From Chlorokybus atmophyticus (Eukaryota; Streptophyta; Chlorokybophyceae; Chlorokybales; Chlorokybaceae), in assembly GCA_009103225.1 (NCBI GenBank), contig RHPI01003156.1, positions 350,537-414,536 of the forward strand: DNA of 64,000 nt, given 5' to 3'. The translations under genes and the position numbers were made by a program. The first letter of the stretch is position 1. Each line of letters starts with the position of its first letter. The notes under the pieces were generated by a model. The model saw only the letters and a program-made list of their open reading frames with translations. It had not been told where the DNA came from and made no database searches. This document shows, one piece after another, positions 56,527 through 64,000 of this stretch.

Positions 56527-58790
56527 TTATGCAATACTTGATTCGGTAGTGCGGCATGACAACTTCTTGTTTGTACAGCAAAGGATATTGTTATCCCCGA
56601 GGCATTCCAGAGGTTTGGAGCGTCTCATATACATTAGCCCGCCCCCCCCCTTGATAGCAGTAGCAGTCCGGAGTTTCTTTTTCCTGTGACTGGCAATAGA
56701 AGACCTTTTAACCCATGGCAAATGCAAACTAACTTGGTGTGCAGTGTATAGGGTATGTGAAGTGCTGTGTGCCTTGTTTTATATTGGCAATGTGCCTGGT
56801 TCAATCTTTGTGCTAACAGTGTTTCCTCATGCCTTACGCACCCATAACATTCATGGGTAATGCCGGCGGAGCCAGGCAGGTGGCCCCCAAGTACCAATGT
56901 GGCCCCCAAGTACCAATGTGGATGCTGCATTGGCAGTGTGCGTTCGTGCCAGGTTGAGCAGGGTGCCAGCAGTGTCAGGTTAAGCAATGGTAATTAGTGC
57001 GGAGGACAACAATGATGGCAGGGGCTGTGTTGACAATTGCCACAATGATGGCTGCTTCGCGTGCACTGTGCATGTGGTGTACAAAAGGGGTGTGCTACTA
57101 TGCCGGCATGCATCGTGTGCCGAGACATGCAAGCGACATGCATCACACTCATGGGTGTGTACAAAGAAGGCAATGCCGTGATTTAAAATAACGTGACAAG
57201 CATGATAGAAACATGCACAACCAGCATGCCGGTGGCGGTGGCGGCATTGCACTGCACAACATTCACGCTCACCCCGCCTTGCCCATGCTCACGCCTTCCC
57301 TGCCTGTTGCTGCTGCTACTGCTGTGAAGCCGGCCTAACTTCTAGCATGCTTGCACAGGTCGGTTGCTTGCTTTCGCCTATGCCTGCCTGTTTGCCTGCC
57401 TCGCCCCCGCCTTGCATGCACTTAGACAGAGCACACATGTAGTGTAGGCCCCGTGCTTGTGGCTTCATTGTTTGCCGGCTTATCGGGGTGCTTGCTGAGT
57501 GCGTGTGTTGTTGTCGTGAGTGCTCTTTTGCATCAGTTACACCAGAACAGCCTATGCACGTATGGCATAGTGTACAGCATGTATGGAGCAGTTCATTAGA
57601 TATATGCATTTATCAACCCGTAGGCCATGGGCCAAAGCACACTGTGTACAGTAATGCTCAGTGACATGTTGGGTGTGCAACGGTGTGTGTCTTGTCTTGT
57701 ATTGTGAGCATGACACGCTGAGCATATGCAACTACGAACGTGCTCATGCATGCAGGTGTAACGTAACCATGTGGCCTGGCGTGCCTTGCTTGTTGGCTTG
57801 AGTGTTATGATCATTGTTCGCTGGTGTGTGCACAGACTGCATGCATTTGCAATATGCCTCATATCCTATGCATAGTAGTCATCAAACACTAACATTTCAT
57901 CCAGAAGTAGTAGTACACACTACAGTGTGGTGTGGTCGGCAACATGTGCGTGGGGTGTGGGGTGAGTGTGTGATGAGTGAGCGTGATGACACTGCCAGTA
58001 GCGAGCAACTGGCACTGTGCTGAACCCATGTACAACTGCGTCGGTAAGTGTTGTCTCCCTGCAGAGCGTGGCATTGGCATGTGCATACCCTTTGTTTGCG
58101 CTGTGAGGTTTAGAGTAATACAGAGGGCCCTGAGATACAAGCAGATAAAACACAATAACGATTTGTCATACTTCAGTGCTCACAGTATGTATATTATAAA
58201 TGTGCACAGGTTGTATGCGAGTGCGCTCAACCAGCCTGCTGCACACGACGAGACATCTGTACACATAAGAGGTCCAGTAATCTTAGTGGTACCAATGCAT
58301 AGGATGTTTGCACAAATGAACATGGTCCGGCTGCACACAGCATGCACGCCCACCACGTGCATAATAAGCCATAACGTCCGCAACTTCCCTCCGTCCATGC
58401 TCAAGCGTCTACAGCAGCTTTGTTGGAGTGGCTGTACGCGAATTTTGTAAGGCATGCACTCAGTACTAGATTCTGGTTGTAGCCAAGCCCCAACCCCCAT
58501 GGCGGCAGCTGGCTCCTCTGGCTGGTTTCCTCCCCCAGCGTACAATGCGGTGACACCATGCAATCTACACTGCGCTAGAAAGCTACACATGCTGGCCCAT
58601 GTGAGTCATGCTTAGCTTACAACACCACACAATACGATACAATACCTTAAAACACAATTTGTCGATGAGATATGGCACATTACAACACAACACATTACAA
58701 TACGACAATGTATGGTTCAACACAAATTATTCACTATAGAGTGGATGCACGCCCGCATGCAACAACCCCAACAACCAACATGTTGAACAG
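56527..58790. other. Intergenic between convergent host genes
   Basis: This holds the 3' UTR of the regulator on the left, including a 21-bp tandem duplication at about 56880-56920 (GTGGCCCCCAAGTACCAAT). On the right is the 3' UTR of the glycosyltransferase, AC-rich with repeated TTACAACAC (58617-58700). On the minus strand this gives several TGTAA words, the usual green-algal polyadenylation signal. No gene is supported between. Confidence 0.55.
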
Positions 58791-61700
58791 TCATTTTATT
58801 GCATGTCTCAAACGAGAAGTTTGTGTTTGTTGCCTGCCTACAGCATCCTGTGAGGCGCAACCCTCCAAGGGTGCAGGGTTGATATTGACCGGTTGTTGCG
58901 ATGACAATTTCCCCGTGCAGTTGAACTCGCGTGCAAAAGCCCTCCCCAACTCTTCCCCCGTGGCAAACGCGACATCCGCAATCTCTTTGATAAAAGGGTT
59001 GCGCTCATACCCGCAGTACTCTACTTGCGAGGGAGCAAATATGTTGGCCATCTTGTCGGCAAAAGCCTTCGCGGCCCGTGGGTCCGCAAACCCACACGGC
59101 GAGAAGGATAAAAGGTCCTCGGCACCGATTTCAACCACCCGCTCCGGGATATCAACCTTTCCCGCAGCATCAAAATTAGCTCCAAGTGGGAGGACAACGA
59201 CCCTCTTGTTGGCGCTCGGCATGTGCTTACGGTTGTTACTCGCACCGATGGACAACACCACGCGTGGAGAGTCGCGGACCTCTTTTGGAACTTTGGGGTT
59301 GGACATAAAAGAGGGCTCACGAAACTTGAGGGCGACGTAGTACCACGGCTCGATATCAAAGAGCTGGTCCAAGGGCGTCGGGAATGGCAGCGACTGTACA
59401 CAACACCACTCAATAAGTGCTCCATGTTGGGCTCAACAGTAAGGGCTAATGCGTGCTGCTGCTGTAGACTGGCAAGATTGTGGTCAGTCTTGATTGTGAT
59501 CACGACAACCCCTATAGGCTCACCATTAGGCCCGCGCCATTCATGCGGCCGTCGCGTGACATCCACCAGTCGCGGTCGTGGAAAGACCACAACTGCGGCA
59601 GAACCAACGTGCGCCCGCTTGCCTCCGACACTGCCATTGCCGCCCTCAACACCCGCCTCTGCGTTGGACACACGCACACACACATACGCATGTTGGTGAG
59701 AACTAACTGACATGCCAGTGTGCCACGGCACTAGATGGATAGTGCTGTTGATGCCTATGTAATGGTGGCTGACTCACCTGTGCTATTTGCACGTCGCAAT
59801 GCGGCTTTGCTGGGTCCATCGCCGCTCTTAGATTGATGGTGCCTGTAGGCGAGATGAGGCATATGTACGAAGCGAAGGCAAGCAACTGCACGCAGTAGTG
59901 CAAACCAACCTGGCGGGATGATGTGAGCTGGATGCCAGCAGACTTTGCGGCCATTGAACGCGACGGGTGTGTCCTCAGGCGTGCAATCGCGCACTGCACG
60001 CGGATACGAGTCCACTTGCAGAGCCCGTTCAATCACGCCCTCCAGTCCCGTCACCACCACAAACTTGCCGTCCCTGCATGTAGTTGTTGTGTACGTACGT
60101 GTGCCTGTCTGTGCATTGACAGTATTAATGTGTCGTTGCACAAGAAGTAGCAGCAGCAGTCCTACCGATAGTACTCGTCAGGATCGACCAGCCACAATCC
60201 CGCCTCCCGCAATCGCTGCCTCTTGCCAAACATATATGTTGGCGAGTCCTGTAGAGAACACATGCATGCTGTCGTAAAGCAAAGCATACACATGCGCACA
60301 CACACACAAGCACATGCTCACATGCACACACAGCGATCCACGCAATGCAATCTTGTACATACCCCAAACTGGTAGGTGCAGTGGACATTCAGCACGTCCC
60401 GGCCCTGTATCCTCTGGACAAAGTAAGTGTGCCCGCCGACAAACTTGAGTATCGGCAGAATGCCGACAGTTACTCTGCCGCCCCACATGTAGAACACCTC
60501 GCGGGCACCCTCGGCCTCGTGCGCCTCGTACGCCCGCAGCGCTGCGGCCCGCAGCTCCGTTTGCCTCTCTGGTGTCCCACCAGGCCAGTCCGACACGCCT
60601 TCCGTTGTGTTGTACGGCCGCAGACTGTTGATAAACGCATGTGTGCATGTGCATGTGCGTGTGTGCAAGTGTGCGCACGCGAGAGCGTGTGCATTATTAG
60701 CCAAGTATGACACTTCAGCAGTGAGCTTACGGCCAGTCTTCATACGGTAGGACGCATGCAGGCGAGCGGCACTCCACGCCTACTCCATAGCCGCCTAAAA
60801 GATTGCAACAGGATAAGAAAGCATGGTGTAATGCAGACAACATACCAACATGTGGCCACAGGCAGATGCAATTGCACACAGGTACACGCCCCTCTGCACA
60901 AGATATACGCACGCTCATGCCCATCGACATTCACGCGCTCAATCATGCAGGCGCATGCTCGCACAGCACATGGACGTTGCACATGCACTCATTCGCACAC
61001 AGCTGTCAGGAGCGGTGTTGATGTTGGGTTTGATTTATCCTTGACATACCTCTCAGTATGCGGTTGAATTCCATCTGATCATGGCCATCAGTCGTTTCCA
61101 TCGAGCGCTTCTGCCACTCTGCGCACAGCGCTATGCTCGCAGCAGTGCTCCTGCATCATTACCACACAGCATGCTAAGGAGCTGGGGTTGGTTGCTTACT
61201 AGATGTAACATTAGGAGGTTGCATGTTGTCCTCACCGCATGAAGAGGACGCCGGTGTTGATCTCCTGCTGCATCACGTCCGCCTTCATGTCCATCACGCG
61301 ATTGATGCAGTCGGAAGTGACCAACACGTCTGCATGCTGGAAGAACCTGAATTCACACAAGGTATACGCTCCATTAATCAAGCTTTGCCACAAGAAACGC
61401 ATGCTTGCAGAACACACGTTGTATGCATACATGACCAAGGGTTGCGCGTACTCGCACGCACACGCACATGCATACGTACACCCTCCCACTCGCTAACATC
61501 GAGCGTGTCTTACACACGCTGTAGACAAATTTGCATGAATCTGCCGACATCATGTTTATTCACACGACAACACGCTATGACCACGTGCACACGTACTTTG
61601 CTTCAGGTAGTTTGGTTGGCACGCCGGTGCGGCCGAGGAGGGGCCAGGGGTTGCCGAGCCAGACTGTGTCGGCATCGGAGACCAACACATCATATCCTTT

Positions 61701-63032
61701 GGCCAACAGCATGCGCAGAAACTCCGCCTTGACAGCGCCCATCTTCTTGAAGGCTTGAAAGTCATTCCGATAGTACTGTTTGGAGCTGAGAACCTGCTTG
61801 ACCTTGCCTATGTTCAAACTGGTGTCGCCAATAATTTCGGCACCGCGCGCGGATATCACCGAGAAGCCGAGGGCCTCGCACGCCAACATGAGCTCCTCGT
61901 CCATTGCAATTACAACGTACGGCGTGAGCCCCGGGTGCTTCCGTACGTGTTGGACCCAGTTGATGATGAAGTCTTTCACGGCCACGCTCCCGAACACAAC
62001 TGTTAGCGACTCGGGTGGGGGCGGCAACACCCGTGCCCATTCCGTGTTTATGTCCTCTTGTTCACGCCTCGGCCTGCTGTCTGGCACTGTTGCGTTGGAT
62101 TGTGTGGGTGTACTTGTTGGCGGGCTTGTCGTTGATGTTGAGGTGGGTTTGGACACGTCGCTGATGATGGCGGTTTCCCTGTTCACAACGATAACAAGTG
62201 TTTTCCAACTTGTCTACCACATGCGCATAAGGTTTGTAGATTGTTGGGACTTGCCTCTCAACCACCGTGACTTGCGTTGGGACACGGTGTACTGCTGTAT
62301 TGGCATCGGTTGTTGCATAACCCATATGCTGCGCAAGTAGACTTGAAGTGGAGTAAACTCGTTGAGACGTTGTAATCTTGTGTGCATGCATTTTCACATG
62401 GCAAGACACAGGCGTGCACTCCCGCCCGCACACGCACTCACACACATGCGCACTTGTGCTGGACATGAGTTCAACACAAGTAACGGGCAAAATGACTTGC
62501 TCACCTCCAAAGCTTGCAGCTCTGTTCTGGGGTCAACATCTGCTCAACCGACCACAATTACATAGGCGATGAGTACCACAACTTTGTGCATGCATTGCAC
62601 TCACCTTTAGAACAAAGCAAACATGCGTGAGCCAAAGCTTGCGACAGAACAGCCTGCTAGTTGATTGTGCTAATCACAGAGTAAGCATACAGTTGCAACA
62701 ACTCTGTGTTAAGTCAAGAAAATCGACGTACGTGTGAATGAGTGGTTTTTAACATATAATTGCAAGACTGACTGACTGAACATTCAATGAATGTAGTGAG
62801 TAAGCAAATGAGCGAGTTCAGTGAATGCCGAATAAACTGGCCCCAACTGCAACGGACCGGATTCACGGAAGCCTTGGAGTGCATTCTGTTGGCGCTGAGT
62901 CAGCAGCAACAGCGCCACTGAAGCCGTTGCCAGCGCCATCACCGCCAGCATTCCTCGCCGCCTCCTCCCCCATCCTGCTCCTCCTGCACCCCCACCTCCT
63001 CCCGCCGCCGCCGCCGCTTGCGCCCCAGGCAT
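58791..63032 (-). CDS. GT77-family glycosyltransferase (XEG113/RRA-like), about twelve exons
   Basis: Minus-strand exons that join in phase are 62178-61597, 61346-61236, 61150-61050, 60794-60731, 60624-60363, 60248-60166, 60073-59910, 59842-59778, 59658-59524 and 59393-58791. A first exon from 63032 and a short exon ending at 62505 are likely but less certain. The N-terminus has RRRR then MLAVMALATASVALLLL, a type II signal anchor for the Golgi. A Ser/Thr/Pro-rich stem follows. The catalytic part shows AKGYDVLVSDADTVWLGNPW (DxD at about 61660-61680, binding nucleotide sugar and metal), HADVLVTSDC, EINTGVLFMR, GHDQMEFNRIL and TVGILPILKFVGGHTYFVQR. A C-terminal module follows with LRAAMAVSEASGRTLVLPQL. 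This order matches plant XEG113, an arabinosyltransferase acting on cell-wall glycoproteins. The acceptor here is inferred. Length is about 800 residues against about 640 in plants, because of longer ends. Confidence 0.88.
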
Positions 63033-64000
63033 TTTGCCGCGGACTGCAACAGCGAGGAGCGAAGAGGAGGTGGCGGCGGTGAAGGTCGCCAAGCAGGAGG
63101 AGGAGGAGAACGTGCAGGATGAGGCGGAGGAGCAGGACGTCGTCACCGTTGAGGTCGCTGGCCGTGTGGGCTTCGTCCGTACTAAGTCTGCTGCACGACG
63201 CACTGTACCGGACACGTGAGCACCGACTGTGGGCGCTTGAAGCAACTGTCGGCGCACTCCGTGCGTCGGCGCGAGAGCGAGCGAAAGCGAGAGCGAAAGC
63301 AAGAGCGAGAGCGAGCCAGCTTCCACAGCTCTAGCCTAATGCTCATGCATAAAGTCTGAGGCAGTCGCCGCGCTTGCTTAGCATGACGGGGTGTGCGTGT
63401 TGGGACTGTGTGTTGTTTGTGTACTGTTGAGCAGGTAGATATGGTGGCAGCACTGACAGCGGACGCTTGTATCAACAAAATTAGAGGGTACACATAACAT
63501 CGTGGGTTGCCTACTATTAGCTTAAATTTCGATGGGGCTATTATATCTTATTAAGTGTTTGGCTTACATGTTGCTGCTGATTTGCCTAGTCTTAAAGCTA
63601 TACCATAGCCTTGCTTGGCAGTCTTGCTGTTGTTGCCGGCCTTGTGGCCTTACGGTCGTGTTGGCTGATCTCAATGAAGTTCTTGTGCTGTGCTGCTATG
63701 CTGCTTTAAAGAGGCCGCTGCTATATTATATGCACTACGTATCCTATATATACCAGGGGCGTGTGCCAATGCGTCCGGATGGTTGCTGCTACCAATTGAT
63801 GGTTTGCTCTCCTTGCTGCATGTTAGACTTATAGGTTTTAATTATCGTGCGCATTATCACATATATCACGTATGCGCAAGGCATAAATAAGTGCAATGCG
63901 TGAGGTCATCATTAATACATAATATATGTACGCAGGATTGTTTTGTAGAGCCAAGGTCCCAATGGTCATTGCATGATGTTTCAAATAATGATGTTTGCGT
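63033..64000. other. 5' region of the glycosyltransferase gene and flank
   Basis: The reading frame stays open upstream to 63326, so an earlier start is possible. But that extension is mostly a translation of a GAGCGAAAGC minisatellite and composition-biased DNA. Beyond 63340 no gene is seen. Confidence 0.45.
63268..63316. repeat. GAGCGAAAGC minisatellite
   Basis: About five irregular copies of GAGAGCGAAAGC-type units, about 240 bp upstream of the chosen start codon of the glycosyltransferase. Confidence 0.8.

Noticed and set aside
59021-59731. Minus-strand open frame of 236 codons inside the glycosyltransferase
   Set aside because: It crosses two exons and introns in a frame that lacks the conserved GT77 motifs. 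The spliced reading restores them.

Overview
The window is nuclear DNA from a eukaryote. It has spliced genes with GT-AG introns, LTR retrotransposons, microsatellites and assembly gaps. The two recognisable host genes near the right end are a pseudo-response regulator with a CCT domain and a GT77 cell-wall type glycosyltransferase. Both families are typical of the green lineage, so the best reading is a green alga. A Ty3/gypsy element carrying a cytosine-methyltransferase domain and a PHD finger also fits an algal genome. I cannot name the species.

Layout. 1-2.4 kb: a broken chromovirus integrase/chromodomain on the + strand and an opposed gag fragment. 2.4-5.7 kb: non-coding DNA. 5.7-10.4 kb: a convergent pair of paralogous two-exon genes for secreted cysteine-rich proteins with the same intron position. 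10.4-18.5 kb: mostly non-coding, with a 211-base gap, tRNA-derived repeats, microsatellites, a GGTACC-rich patch, a possible mini-exon array and a long CT tract.

18.6-50.2 kb: one large nested transposon stack. The outermost layer is an old Ty3/gypsy element. Its order, read across the interruptions, is LTR-like repeat, gag, protease, DNA C5-methyltransferase domain, reverse transcriptase, RNase H, integrase, PHD finger, LTR-like repeats. It was split by copia-1 (about 19.8-24.0 kb), by copia-2 (28.8-39.5 kb) and by a 7-kb repeat-rich insertion (40.3-47.5 kb). Copia-2 was itself split by a minus-strand copia-3 (31.5-37.1 kb, target duplication CAGCA) and by a solo LTR of the copia-3 family (target duplication GTGAC). 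Copia-3 carries a further unrelated solo LTR.

50.2-52.3 kb: intergenic, with a GC-rich stretch next to the regulator gene. 52.4-56.5 kb: the six-exon pseudo-response regulator gene (1023 residues), probably a clock or light-signalling nuclear regulator. 58.8-63.0 kb, minus strand: a gene of about twelve exons for a Golgi type II membrane GT77 glycosyltransferase resembling plant XEG113/RRA arabinosyltransferases. The two host genes show no evident functional link.

The most notable content is the retroelement that once carried both a methylation writer-like domain and a chromatin reader-like domain. Next is a single-N junction at 43,518 that joins sequences identical to two other parts of this window, which may be an assembly chimera.
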